In this document: in pieces, positions 8,101-14,740 of the stretch
Layout of the letters: each line of letters starts with the position of its first letter
How positions within the stretch are numbered: the first letter of the stretch is position 1
Assembly (NCBI GenBank): GCA_965656545.1
Contig: CBFHKZ010000002.1
Coordinates: forward strand, 255,215-319,214
Origin: UBA7446 sp965656545
GTDB lineage: Bacteria > Bacteroidota > Bacteroidia > Flavobacteriales > Flavobacteriaceae
Length of the DNA stretch: 64,000 nucleotides
Direction of reading: 5' to 3'
Made by a program: the position numbers and the translations under genes
The notes under the pieces: generated by a model
Told to the model about the DNA's origin: nothing
Database searches by the model: none
What the model saw: only the letters and a program-made list of their open reading frames with translations

Positions 8101-8891
8101 CCAAATAGCTTTCGTAAAAAAGGATTGGTTTTGGGTATTAGTTCAGCGGCTTCTTGGCGGTTAAAGTTTTCTAGCGTAGGGTCGTGCAATCGGGCGGCAA
8201 ACATGCCGTAGGCTATGGTTTGTGCATATACATCGGCAAACCCCTCTGGTGTAATATCGTGGATAAGAATTTGCTTAAAAGCCTCGTATTGTTCTTTAAG
8301 CGTACTGTTTTCATGGTTTTCTTCGTCGCTTAGCAAAGCCTTTCCAATGATATCTGATAGCAAGCGGGCTTTACCCGCCATAAGCTGCGCCAATTTCTTT
8401 GCACTACGAATGTGTTGCCCAACATGGGTGCAAAAATCTTTAAGGAGATTTTCAAAGCGTTCAAACTGTTGGGGGAGCGCAACAATGCCTCTGTCTGTAA
8501 TTTCACCAATAGCAATTTTACTAACAAATTCCCCATTCTGATATAAATGAAAGTGCACATAATCTGTAAAAATCAGGTTGTCAAGCGAGGCTTTGTAACG
8601 GTCAAACTGCTCCTTATTTATTGCTTTTTTAGCTCCATCTAGGTCTTTATCGCCAACATCTTTGGCTTCAATAAATCCAATGGGAACTTGGTTTCGCTCT
8701 AAAATATAATCGGGTGCGCCACATGCTTGCCGTTTGGGTTCGTTAATCGCTTTTATCTCTGGAACAATTGCTTCTATAAGCTGCGCCAAGTCACCACGAT
8801 AACTATGCTCGGTTGCACGCCCTTGAACATATAAACGATTGATGTTTTGAATGTAAGCATGCAGGTTACTGTTGGCGATTTGGGATGCCAT
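5145..8891 (-). CDS. type IIG/ISP-like restriction-modification enzyme with in-frame DUF559 insertion
   Basis: Read from ATG at 8891 this is 1248 residues (an in-frame TTG at 8939 would add 16). Order of domains: an N-terminal PD-(D/E)XK nuclease (D61 in APDYI, E75-A-K77), a helical linker, an N6-adenine methyltransferase (motif I DPATGTGTF about 386-394, motif IV NPPY 504-507), then the target-recognition part and a C-terminal region. No helicase motifs are obvious, which favours type IIG over classical type ISP. Two stretches do not belong: residues ~635-652 encode a short palindromic repeat, and ~900-1067 encode a DUF559 nuclease (D975, E986-I-D988) bounded by the same repeat. The frame stays open throughout. 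First gene of the island operon. Confidence 0.85.
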   Translation of the reverse strand: MASQIANSNLHAYIQNINRLYVQGRATEHSYRGDLAQLIEAIVPEIKAINEPKRQACGAPDYILERNQVPIGFIEAKDVGDKDLDGAKKAINKEQFDRYKASLDNLIFTDYVHFHLYQNGEFVSKIAIGEITDRGIVALPQQFERFENLLKDFCTHVGQHIRSAKKLAQLMAGKARLLSDIIGKALLSDEENHENSTLKEQYEAFKQILIHDITPEGFADVYAQTIAYGMFAARLHDPTLENFNRQEAAELIPKTNPFLRKLFGYIAGPDIDDRIKWVVENLSDIFLACNVEEILKNYGKSTKMEDPIIHFYETFLAEYDPKLRKARGVWYTPQPVVDFIVRAVDDILKTEFDLPQGLADTTKVPIKVNAQGKKVEKEVHRVQILDPATGTGTFLAEVIKHIYKGFTGQQGLWSNYVENHLLPRLNGFELLMASYAMAHLKLDLLLTETKFVPTTLQRFRVYLTNSLEAHHPDTGTLFANWLSTEANEANHIKRDTPVMCVIGNPPYSGESANKGKWIMDLMQDYKKEPGGKEKLKERNPKWINDDYVKFIRYGQHFIEKNGSGVLAFINPHGFLDNPTFRGMRWHLLKTYDKIYTIDLHGNSKKKEKAPDGSPDQNVFDIMQGVSINIFVKTGKKFPSSGGVSAGRGGQLGKVFHYDLYGKREFKYDFINRNSLKSIAFNELPNVPPMYFMVQKDFEAQKSYDEGFQMNDLFTINNVGVVTSRDSFVIDESKSVLSERIEDFFVLEKDFLKSKYGVKENKSWEIDDVKKKASAFEPTHIQKVSYRPFDNRFLYYNDFFIERSRKEVMQHFTVGENIGLTLCKQFKTGDDYVHSFITNKVIESSYVSNRTSEITSTFPLYLYSENGEQQTIEQEAKRVPNLNEEIVNQIAANLGLTFTSEKFPSSGGVADVGGRGGRNTQNYMKLPYNPKLKERARTLRKAGNLSEVLFWKQVRNKQFKGFDFDRQKIIGNYIVDFFCTNCNVVIEIDGSSHDDKVEYDAERDAFLESLGLTVIHIPDLDVKKNMSGVMEMLYNHPALKEPPLDALQEKTTPLAFGEHPSKGGESSSFAPIDILDYIYAVLHAPTYREKYKAFLKIDFPRVPYPKDAATFWQLVKLGGEIRQIHLLESPSVNQFITTYPIDGSNTITRKLTKTNIGYEPINDTTGKVWINDEQFFDNVPKVAWEFYIGGYQPAQKWLKDRKGRTLSYEDILHYQKIIVALSETHELMEKIDSIITKKDSLKELKKQKE
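5699..5750 (+). repeat. left arm of DUF559 cassette
   Basis: Contains the hairpin CCCCTCC-TTT-GGAGGGG and a second hairpin CTCGCC-AAA-GGCGAG, followed by TGGGGTGG and a T-run. It is the inverted counterpart of the arm at 6140-6190. On the host-gene strand it is translated as the segment TTPLAFGEHPSKGGES. Confidence 0.8.
6140..6190 (-). repeat. right arm of DUF559 cassette
   Basis: Read on the minus strand it starts ATTCCCCTCCTCCGGAGGGG, then GGCCGACGTAGGAGGTCGGGG and TGG, matching the layout of the left arm. It is translated in frame as KFPSSGGVADVGGRGG. Confidence 0.8.
6936..6989 (-). repeat. solo copy of the DUF559-cassette arm, in frame in the same gene
   Basis: Read on the minus strand: ATTCCCATCCTCCGGAGGGG, then TGTCCGCAGGACGGGGTGG. 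It is the same repeat as the cassette's right arm with no nuclease attached, and is translated as KFPSSGGVSAGRGGQ between FVKTG and LGKVFHY of the host protein. The insert is about 54 bp, a multiple of three, so the frame is kept. Confidence 0.75.
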
Positions 8892-8911
8892 AGGTTTGTT
8901 TGGGTTAAGCA

Positions 8912-9032
8912 ACCCCACATCAGTATACTGTCTTTGCAAGCAAGCAGGCTATACGGCAACAAAGAACTGATTTGGGGTCAATTCAACTACGAATATATCA
9001 ATTTTAAAAATAGCATGCGCCTGGGCGTATAA
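8912..9032 (+). pseudogene. possible C-terminal remnant of an outer-membrane protein gene
   Basis: Between the divergent restriction and mscS starts, one plus-strand frame reads LYGNKELIWGQFNYEYIN and ends NSMRLGV, then TAA at 9030. The alternating hydrophobic/polar residues and aromatic richness look like the last strands of a beta-barrel. No start or upstream part of such a gene exists, since the frame runs back into the 5' end of the restriction gene. This could be the stump of a gene destroyed when the island entered. The left limit is approximate. It may also be chance, as only about 35 residues are convincing. Confidence 0.35.
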
Positions 9033-9105
9033 TCCAGTTGAAGTAGTGTAGCCACTCGAAAAGAAATACTATATTGCAGTACCTAAATCTTAAATATAAC
9101 TACTT

Positions 9106-9912
9106 ATGGACTTAACACAACTGTACGAAAACCTCATTTCCTTTCTTGTCAATTATGGCCCAAAACTAATTGGTGCTATTTTGGCTTGGATCATCGGGTC
9201 ATGGATCATCAAATTTTTAGTCAAAGGACTCCAATCGCTGTTTAAACGCTCGGGCTTAGAACAATCGCTTCGCTCTTTTTTAGTAAGCCTTACCAAAATT
9301 GTACTTAAAATACTGCTGATCATTTCGGTCTTGGGTATGATTGGCGTAGAAATGACTTCTTTTATTGCCATTTTAGGTGCTGCTGGTTTGGCAGTGGGTA
9401 TGGCCATGAGCGGTACCCTTCAAAATTTTGCAGGCGGGGTAATGCTGCTGATTTTCAAACCCTTCAAAGTGGGTGATTTAATCGAAAGTCAAGGCTATAC
9501 CGGAACGGTAAAAGAAATACAAATTTTTGTGACCATTATACTCACTCCCGAAAATAAAACCGTATTCCTACCCAATGGGGCAGTGGCCAATGGCGAAATT
9601 ACCAACTACGCTACCGAGGGCACCATCCGCGTGGATCTTGACTTTGGTATTGGCTATGGCGAATCCATAGAAGCGGCCAAAAAGGTGCTCTATGAAGTTG
9701 TCAACCAACACGATAAGGTATTGAACAATCCGCCACCGTTTGTTGGCGTACATAGCCTGGGCGACTCGGCAGTGAACTTAGCCGTGCGACCCTATGCCAG
9801 TCCACAAGATTATTGGACGGTCTATTTTGACATCTATGAAAAAGGCAAAAATGCACTCGACAAGGCGGGCATCGAAATTCCGTTCCCACAGCGTGTGGTG
9901 CATCAGAAGTAA
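9106..9912 (+). CDS. mscS: MscS-family mechanosensitive ion channel
   Basis: A 268-residue protein with three hydrophobic segments (about residues 15-37, 62-82, 87-112) and the Gly/Ala-rich pore helix GAAGLAVGMAMSGTLQNFAGG, the MscS TM3 signature. After the pore come KPFKVGD and the beta domain with FLPNGAVANGEITNY, then an alpha/beta C-terminal domain. Length is close to the E. coli MscS monomer (286). These channels sit in the inner membrane and open under hypo-osmotic shock. It is a single gene followed by a strong hairpin terminator at 9949. Confidence 0.95.
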   Translation: MDLTQLYENLISFLVNYGPKLIGAILAWIIGSWIIKFLVKGLQSLFKRSGLEQSLRSFLVSLTKIVLKILLIISVLGMIGVEMTSFIAILGAAGLAVGMAMSGTLQNFAGGVMLLIFKPFKVGDLIESQGYTGTVKEIQIFVTIILTPENKTVFLPNGAVANGEITNYATEGTIRVDLDFGIGYGESIEAAKKVLYEVVNQHDKVLNNPPPFVGVHSLGDSAVNLAVRPYASPQDYWTVYFDIYEKGKNALDKAGIEIPFPQRVVHQK

Positions 9913-9948
9913 GACTTTTTTTAATATACTAAACATATCTAAGCGTAT

Positions 9949-9973
9949 TTGCGGTGGAAAAATTCCACCGCAA
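9949..9973 (+). terminator. hairpin terminator after mscS
   Basis: A perfect 11-bp inverted repeat, TTGCGGTGGAA and TTCCACCGCAA, is separated by an AAA loop and followed by C-TTTT. It lies 36 bp after the mscS stop. The symmetric stem could also act on transcripts from the convergent CBS gene. Confidence 0.8.
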
Positions 9974-10027
9974 CTTTTGGCGTGTATTGCCTTTCAGCTA
10001 AATAAAGAATTTCTTGAAACGAACTGT

Positions 10028-10052
10028 CCTCGAGGAATTCTTTTCGATTAAA
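10028..10052. repeat. dispersed intergenic repeat (copy 1)
   Basis: The 25 bases beginning CCTCGAGGAATTC and ending CGATTAAA are identical to 40287-40311. This copy sits between mscS and the CBS gene. The flanking GAAACGAACTGTC differs from copy 2, so only the core is shared. Confidence 0.75.
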
Positions 10053-10054
10053 GC

Positions 10055-10477
10055 CTAATACTGCTCCAGCAGGTATTTGATCAAATCGGTGGTGGTGACA
10101 ATTCCTTGTATGTTGTTTTTGTCGTCCACAACCGGGAGCGCATGGAAATCGGCATCCAAAAAGATCTCGGCTACTTCCTTAATGGTGGCCGTATCGGGGA
10201 TACATTTGGGTTTGCGGACCATAATTTGCTCTAGTGTAAACATCGAATAGACCGAGGTGTCTATGGTAAAATCGTGTGGATCATAGCTGTCCACAAAACT
10301 GATACGTGCCAGGTCGGTCATGCTGAGAATACCTACGATTTTGGTTCCAGAGACAACGGGCAAATGCCTAACGCGGTGTTTTTTAAAGAGTTTCTCGGCT
10401 TCGCCTAAGCCATCGTTTAGGTGTAGTACTACAGGTTCATCCGCCATAATATGACGTACAGATTCACGTTTTTTCAT
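10055..10477 (-). CDS. CBS-domain pair protein
   Basis: From ATG at 10477 the protein is 140 residues (MKKRESVRHIM...). An in-frame ATG at 10537 would add 20 hydrophobic residues but is unlikely, because homologues start near the VRHIM segment. It consists of two CBS motifs only: residues ~8-65 (EAEKLFKKHRVRHLPVV, then KIVGILSMTDLA) and ~83-138 (IMVRKPKCIPDTATIKEVA, then HALPVVD and GIVTTTDL). Such Bateman modules bind adenine nucleotides and report cell energy state. As a stand-alone cytoplasmic pair its target is unknown. It diverges from the small gene at 10549. Confidence 0.88.
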   Translation of the reverse strand: MKKRESVRHIMADEPVVLHLNDGLGEAEKLFKKHRVRHLPVVSGTKIVGILSMTDLARISFVDSYDPHDFTIDTSVYSMFTLEQIMVRKPKCIPDTATIKEVAEIFLDADFHALPVVDDKNNIQGIVTTTDLIKYLLEQY

Positions 10478-10548
10478 GTTATAAGATTTAGGTAAGAATA
10501 AAGATACAAAAAAAGAACAAATGCCTATCTTTATCAAACCAAAATCTT

Positions 10549-10719
10549 ATGAACCTACTCAAATCAATTGCCCTTTTTGCGGCCCTCTATTTTGGCATGA
10601 CCATCTTGCTTCGTGTTGTTTTAGACAAGCTATATCGCAACATTCAAAAGCGTTATGTAGCAAAAGAAAACAGGCGCTTGAAAGAAGAAGCCGCACCAAA
10701 AGCCAACAAGAAAACTTAA
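10549..10719 (+). CDS. small single-helix membrane protein, hypothetical
   Basis: A 56-residue ORF from ATG 10549 to TAA 10717-10719. The first ~25 residues are hydrophobic (MNLLKSIALFAALYFGMTIL) and the rest is a strongly basic/charged tail (KRYVAKENRRLKEEAAPK). This is the pattern of a small N-in, C-cytoplasmic membrane-anchored protein. It overlaps the 3' end of the convergent gene at 10716 by four bases. Codon use matches its neighbours. I recognise no family; the amino-acid pattern makes it likely to be real. Confidence 0.55.
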   Translation: MNLLKSIALFAALYFGMTILLRVVLDKLYRNIQKRYVAKENRRLKEEAAPKANKKT

Positions 10720-11132
10720 ACGGCTTTAGACAAACGGTCTGCTACCAACAACTGCAGTTGGTCTTGCAGGCGTACAATGACCAAATTCATCATGCGCTTG
10801 TTTAGCTTGGACGAGTTTTGAATGTAGAAAGTGTATTCGGCTACGGTAAACTGGCCAATCAACATGCCCTTAACAGCGTTGCGAAACTTCTGATCCTTGC
10901 AAATGGCTGTTTCAACATAATGCATGCGTTTTTCTAGCGAAAGCTCGTAAAACACGCCCTTGTGCTTGTTGGCATAATTCACAAATGCAGCAATGAGCAG
11001 GGGGTTTTGCAATTTTAAAACAGGGCGTAGGGTGGTGTTTTGAAAACGTTCTTCGTCCGACATCGTATCAAATGTTTGGTGCTTTTTGATCTCTGGGCGT
11101 ATGCGCAGCAAATCGTTGTGCCTGTCGTTCAT
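10716..11132 (-). CDS. conserved flavobacterial protein of unknown function
   Basis: From ATG at 11132 the protein is 138 residues. ATG at 11168 would add 12 residues, but the bases there include TAACTTTA, which looks like a promoter -7 box rather than coding. Features: FQNTTLRPVLKLQNPLL, then KGVFYELSLEKR and IGQFTVAEY. I recall similar proteins in Flavobacteriaceae, sometimes carrying the label glyoxalase, but nothing in the sequence supports glyoxalase activity. It is soluble, mostly helical and lacks Cys/His clusters. It is convergent with, and overlaps by four bases, the small gene at 10549. Confidence 0.75.
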   Translation of the reverse strand: MNDRHNDLLRIRPEIKKHQTFDTMSDEERFQNTTLRPVLKLQNPLLIAAFVNYANKHKGVFYELSLEKRMHYVETAICKDQKFRNAVKGMLIGQFTVAEYTFYIQNSSKLNKRMMNLVIVRLQDQLQLLVADRLSKAV

Positions 11133-11367
11133 GTTAAAATTTTCACTAAAGTTAAATTCAATTGGCATGCATTTGCTTGTAAAGGCTTGTGTTCTTTTCC
11201 ATAGGTTGTTAACAAAAGCGCGTTATTGACTTGCATTTACAAGAGGGCAATACAAATAATAAGCACCTCGATGGTAAATATTAGGGTTTTATTGTTTGAA
11301 TGATAAGACATGATATAAACTTTTTGTTGTATATTTATTTTGTAAATGAAATAAAATAGTATCAAAA

Positions 11368-11685
11368 ATGATAAAAACCATTATTGATTTTAAAAAACTT
11401 CAAGAAGAATTACCTAAAAAAATAGCTGAAAGTCCCTACAAAACAGCTCATTTTATAAAAGAGTTAGGTTTGTCGTCAGCTACTTATTACAGAAAAGCCG
11501 GAACGAATAAGTTCACAGCAGATGAAATGCTAAAAATTGTCGAGTTGGTAAATCCAAAAGAATATTATAAATGGTTGTTCGAGCAAGAAATTGAAGAAGC
11601 CAAGGCAGAATTGGAAGCTGGAAAAGGCATTTCAAATGAAGAGGCAATGAGAATAATTAGTTCAAAAATTACAGCTAAAAAATAG
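11368..11685 (+). CDS. HTH antitoxin-like protein
   Basis: A 105-residue protein. Residues ~24-62 look like a helix-turn-helix (AHFIKELGLSSATYYRKAG, then FTADEMLKIVEL), and the C-terminal third (EEAKAELEAGKGISNEEAMR) resembles the toxin-binding tail of RelB/ParD-type antitoxins of Bacteroidota. The upstream region is AT-rich. Its last 11 bases overlap the end of the ParE-like toxin gene on the other strand, so this would be a tail-to-tail toxin-antitoxin pair, not the usual tandem operon. The antitoxin role is inferred from the tail motif and the neighbour. It could instead be a free regulator. Confidence 0.65.
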   Translation: MIKTIIDFKKLQEELPKKIAESPYKTAHFIKELGLSSATYYRKAGTNKFTADEMLKIVELVNPKEYYKWLFEQEIEEAKAELEAGKGISNEEAMRIISSKITAKK

Positions 11686-11947
11686 GCATCTGCCTATTAT
11701 CCCATAGCGTTAGCATTTCTATACACGTTGAAATACGGTAATGAATTGAAATCTGCCTAACAACTACAAAAGCACGAATATCGTTCGTTATTTTTTTACC
11801 AACTTCTGCATTTTGACGAATCAAATCAACAGTAGATAGCAATTTGTATGTAAATTCATTAGCTGATTTTTCACCAAAATTAATTTTCAAATAGTTTTCG
11901 ATTTCTTCAAATCGTCTTAGCGAAAGTGGAGACCATACAACATCCAT
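11675..11947 (-). CDS. ParE/RelE-family toxin
   Basis: From ATG at 11947 the protein is 90 residues (MDVVWSPLSLRRFEEIENYL...), the size and opening of ParE/RelE toxins. The family layout is visible: an N-terminal strand VVWSPLS, two helices, a short strand around residues 60-70, and the C-terminal ending MLTLWDNRQMP, matching the usual hFDtRqnP tail. An in-frame ATG at 11980 would add 11 residues. A longer open frame runs back to 12160, but those residues have no family resemblance. ParE acts on gyrase and RelE on ribosome-bound mRNA; which applies here cannot be told. Its stop overlaps that of the antitoxin-like gene on the opposite strand. Confidence 0.8.
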   Translation of the reverse strand: MDVVWSPLSLRRFEEIENYLKINFGEKSANEFTYKLLSTVDLIRQNAEVGKKITNDIRAFVVVRQISIHYRISTCIEMLTLWDNRQMPIF

Positions 11948-12266
11948 AACGATAGGTTTATTAGGGGCGTAATATTTCATTATCAATTCTAATATACACT
12001 CATTCTTTGAGAAAATTAATGCATTCGCGAGAACACGCACAAAACAAGCAAGAGGGTGAGTATGCGGTTGCAAGCTTAAATCATCAACTGAAACGACCAT
12101 CTTACCAACTGCAAGAAACATCCACGAAACAAAAAAAACGTCAACACAAAGCATTGACAATCAATAGTTAACTTACCACCCTATATTGAATGATAATTTA
12201 TGTTATGTTAAATTGTGTTTTTATCTGCTGTTTTATATACCTTAGTATAATAAAACCTATTCCCCT
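11948..12266. other. non-coding stretch between toxin and ald
   Basis: A 319-bp gap between the minus-strand toxin start and the plus-strand ald start. It must hold both promoters. The minus-strand frame is open for much of it, but its composition (repeated Ala/Asn/Val and a Cys-rich start) does not look like protein. I see no clear hairpin, repeat or RNA gene. Confidence 0.5.
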
Positions 12267-13370
12267 ATGATAGTAGGCATACCAAAAGAATGTAAAAATA
12301 ACGAATACCGCGTTAGCCTTATGCCCCAACACATAGCAGCCATAGCGCAAACGCATAAGGTTATTGTACAGCAAGATGCCGGATTAGGCGCTGGATTCTC
12401 AAATGAAGATTATATAGGCTCAGGCGCGATTATGGTATCAAGTATGGAAGATGTTTATGCGCAGGCAAATCTTATTATTAAAGTCAAGGAACCCTTGCCA
12501 CAGGAATACGCCTTGATCAAACCACATCACACCCTATTTACTTTTTTTCACTTTGCTGCCTCGTCAGCCCTCACAGAAGCCATGCTAAAATCTGGCGCTA
12601 CGTGCATTGCGTATGAAACCATCGAAGATAGTAAAGGGAGATTGCCGCTTTTGGCCCCCATGTCAGAGGTTGCAGGACGTCTAGCTGGACAACAGGCTGC
12701 CAAATACCTTGAAAAACCACAAGGTGGCAGTGGTATATTGGTAGGTGGTGTTACGGGTGTAGCCCCCGCCAAAGCCTTGGTTTTGGGCGGTGGCGTTGTA
12801 GGCACCAATGCTGCAGCTGTACTTGTGGGTATGGGCGCAGATGTTACCATTTGCGATATCAATGAAAGTCGGTTAACAGCACTGGAGAACATATTTGATG
12901 GTAAAATCGAAGCCCTGTTGGCCACAGAAGAAAATATTCGGGCTAAACTTCCCCTTATAGACGCCGTAATTGGTGCCGTGTTGGTCAAAGGCGCAAAAGC
13001 GCCCAAACTCATTACCAAAGAAATGCTGTCGCTCCTTAGGCCTTATTCCGTTCTGGTAGATGTAGCGGTGGATCAAGGAGGTTGTTTTGAAACGACTAAA
13101 CCCACCACCCATGAAAATCCTACCTATTACGTGGATGATATCTTGCACTACGCCGTAGCCAACATGCCGGGTGCTGTTCCACGAACGTCTACCCAAGCCT
13201 TGTCAAATAAAACGTTTCCCTATGTCATGGAACTGCTAAACAAAGCACTAGACCAACTTCCAGCGGAAATACGGAAAGGGATTAATACGCATCGCGGCAA
13301 ACTAACAAATCGCGAAGTAGCAGCTGCGTTTAAACTTCCCTACTCCAATGTATCAACTATTCTAGGGTAA
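12267..13370 (+). CDS. ald: alanine dehydrogenase
   Basis: Oxidises L-alanine to pyruvate and ammonium with NAD+. The 367-residue protein (usual length ~370) has the conserved residues in canonical positions: R15, K74 and H95 of the pyruvate site, the NAD-binding GGGVVG at 174-179 with D197 for the ribose, and a late Asp (DVAVDQGG) in the catalytic region. It opens MIVGIPKECKNNEYRVSLMP as in all Ald proteins. It may be co-transcribed with the 2OG oxygenase that starts 16 bp downstream. In flavobacteria the enzyme serves amino-acid catabolism. Confidence 0.96.
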   Translation: MIVGIPKECKNNEYRVSLMPQHIAAIAQTHKVIVQQDAGLGAGFSNEDYIGSGAIMVSSMEDVYAQANLIIKVKEPLPQEYALIKPHHTLFTFFHFAASSALTEAMLKSGATCIAYETIEDSKGRLPLLAPMSEVAGRLAGQQAAKYLEKPQGGSGILVGGVTGVAPAKALVLGGGVVGTNAAAVLVGMGADVTICDINESRLTALENIFDGKIEALLATEENIRAKLPLIDAVIGAVLVKGAKAPKLITKEMLSLLRPYSVLVDVAVDQGGCFETTKPTTHENPTYYVDDILHYAVANMPGAVPRTSTQALSNKTFPYVMELLNKALDQLPAEIRKGINTHRGKLTNREVAAAFKLPYSNVSTILG

Positions 13371-13386
13371 TTCTTATTTTCGTAAA

Positions 13387-14337
13387 ATGAATAAGATTCC
13401 ATCATTAAACCTACAAGACTTTGTGTCGGGCAATTCAGCCCAACAACAGCAATTTATTGTAGACTTAGGACGTGCCTTTGAAGAAATTGGTTTTGTTGCC
13501 ATTTCAGGACATTATTTAAATGAAGCCCTCATCGATGAGCTGTATACCCAAATAAAAGCTTTCTTCGATTTGCCCGAAGACATCAAAAAGAAATATGAAA
13601 TTGAAGGCTTGGGCGGACAGCGGGGTTACACCTCCTTTGGCAAGGAACACGCCAAAGGCAAAAAGGAAGCTGACCTAAAAGAGTTTTGGCATTTTGGGCA
13701 ATATGCCGAAGTTCCAGAAATATTAAAGCCGCACTACCCACCAAATGTAATGGTTGAAGAATTACCCGCTTTTAATGAAGTAGGCGAAAACGTTTTTAAA
13801 GCCTTGGAAAAAACAGCCATGGCACTGTTGCGTGCCATATCGCTGCATTTGGGTCTGGATCAACATTATTTTGATGGATTTGTCGCTACTGGGAATAGCA
13901 TCCTACGTCCCATCCACTACCCCCCTATTCAACAAGCGCCAAAAAATGCGGAGCGTGCTGCCGCACATGGCGATATAAACCTGATTACGCTGCTTATGGG
14001 GGCACATGGCAGGGGCTTACAAGTGCTAAACCGCAAAGGAGATTGGATAGATGCCATTGCTGGTCCTAACGAACTTATGGTAAATGTGGGCGATATGCTA
14101 TCACGACACACCAACAACGTATTGAAGTCTACCATACACCGTGTGGTAAACCCACCAAAGGAAATGTGGGGCACGTCGCGCTACTCCATTCCGTTTTTTA
14201 TGCACCCCATTGCCACCATGCCACTAGACGTATTGCCGCATTGCATCAATGAGCAGCAACCCAAGCAATACGATGACATCTCCGCTGGTGATTTTCTCAG
14301 AGAACGACTAATTGAACTTGGGTTATTAAAAGCATAA
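13387..14337 (+). CDS. 2-oxoglutarate/Fe(II) oxygenase, isopenicillin N synthase-like
   Basis: A 316-residue protein of the isopenicillin-N-synthase-like dioxygenase family. It has the N-terminal DIOX_N region (IPSLNLQDF, then EEIGFVAISGH) and a jelly-roll core with iron ligands H194, D196 (AAHGDIN) and H251 (STIHRVVNPP). R265-Y-S267 matches the 2-oxoglutarate-binding RxS motif. The substrate is not predictable; family members hydroxylate or desaturate small molecules. It follows ald and is translationally coupled to the SUI1 gene by a TAATG overlap at 14335-14339. Confidence 0.92.
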   Translation: MNKIPSLNLQDFVSGNSAQQQQFIVDLGRAFEEIGFVAISGHYLNEALIDELYTQIKAFFDLPEDIKKKYEIEGLGGQRGYTSFGKEHAKGKKEADLKEFWHFGQYAEVPEILKPHYPPNVMVEELPAFNEVGENVFKALEKTAMALLRAISLHLGLDQHYFDGFVATGNSILRPIHYPPIQQAPKNAERAAAHGDINLITLLMGAHGRGLQVLNRKGDWIDAIAGPNELMVNVGDMLSRHTNNVLKSTIHRVVNPPKEMWGTSRYSIPFFMHPIATMPLDVLPHCINEQQPKQYDDISAGDFLRERLIELGLLKA

Positions 14338-14672
14338 TGGCCAAACTCAGCGATTTATCGGATTTAAAAAAATTGTTTCCAGAAGCCGAGGGTACCTATA
14401 CCCCACCCGTTGAAAAGAAATCAGGAACAGCAAAGCAGTACCTAGAAGCACACTTCAGCAATAAAGGACGTGGGGGTAAAACGGTAACCATCATCAAAGG
14501 TTTTGAAGGATCTCCAGATGCATTAAAAGCGTTGGCTAAAGCGCTTAAGCAGCACTGTGGCGTGGGTGGAAGTGTCAAAGATTACGACATCATTATTCAA
14601 GGGAATATGCGTGACAAAATCATGGCATTCCTCAAAAAAGAAGGACATCAAGTGAAGCGTATTGGCGGATAA
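14337..14672 (+). CDS. SUI1/eIF1-like translation factor (YciH family)
   Basis: A 111-residue protein with a flexible N-terminal ~35 residues and the SUI1 fold: GRGGKTVTIIKGF, then LKALAKALKQHCGVGGSVKD and the ending IIIQGNMRDKIMAFLKKEGHQVKRIGG in pieces typical of bacterial YciH. Such proteins resemble eukaryotic eIF1 and are thought to affect initiation fidelity on weak start codons. The ATG overlaps the stop of the oxygenase gene, so the two are coupled. Length and motifs are normal. Confidence 0.92.
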   Translation: MAKLSDLSDLKKLFPEAEGTYTPPVEKKSGTAKQYLEAHFSNKGRGGKTVTIIKGFEGSPDALKALAKALKQHCGVGGSVKDYDIIIQGNMRDKIMAFLKKEGHQVKRIGG

Positions 14673-14740
14673 GACCGTTTAATTTCGATGACTTTTTGGT
14701 ACGAATATTGATGTACCTAAGAAACGTAAAATCCCAAATT

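Noticed and set aside
11948..12160. N-terminal extension of the ParE-like toxin
   Set aside because: The extra residues have no family similarity and start far upstream of the MDVVWSPLS opening expected for ParE.
12548..13018. Long minus-strand ORF inside ald
   Set aside because: It is the shadow of the well-conserved ald gene; composition is Ala/Pro-rich as in antisense frames.
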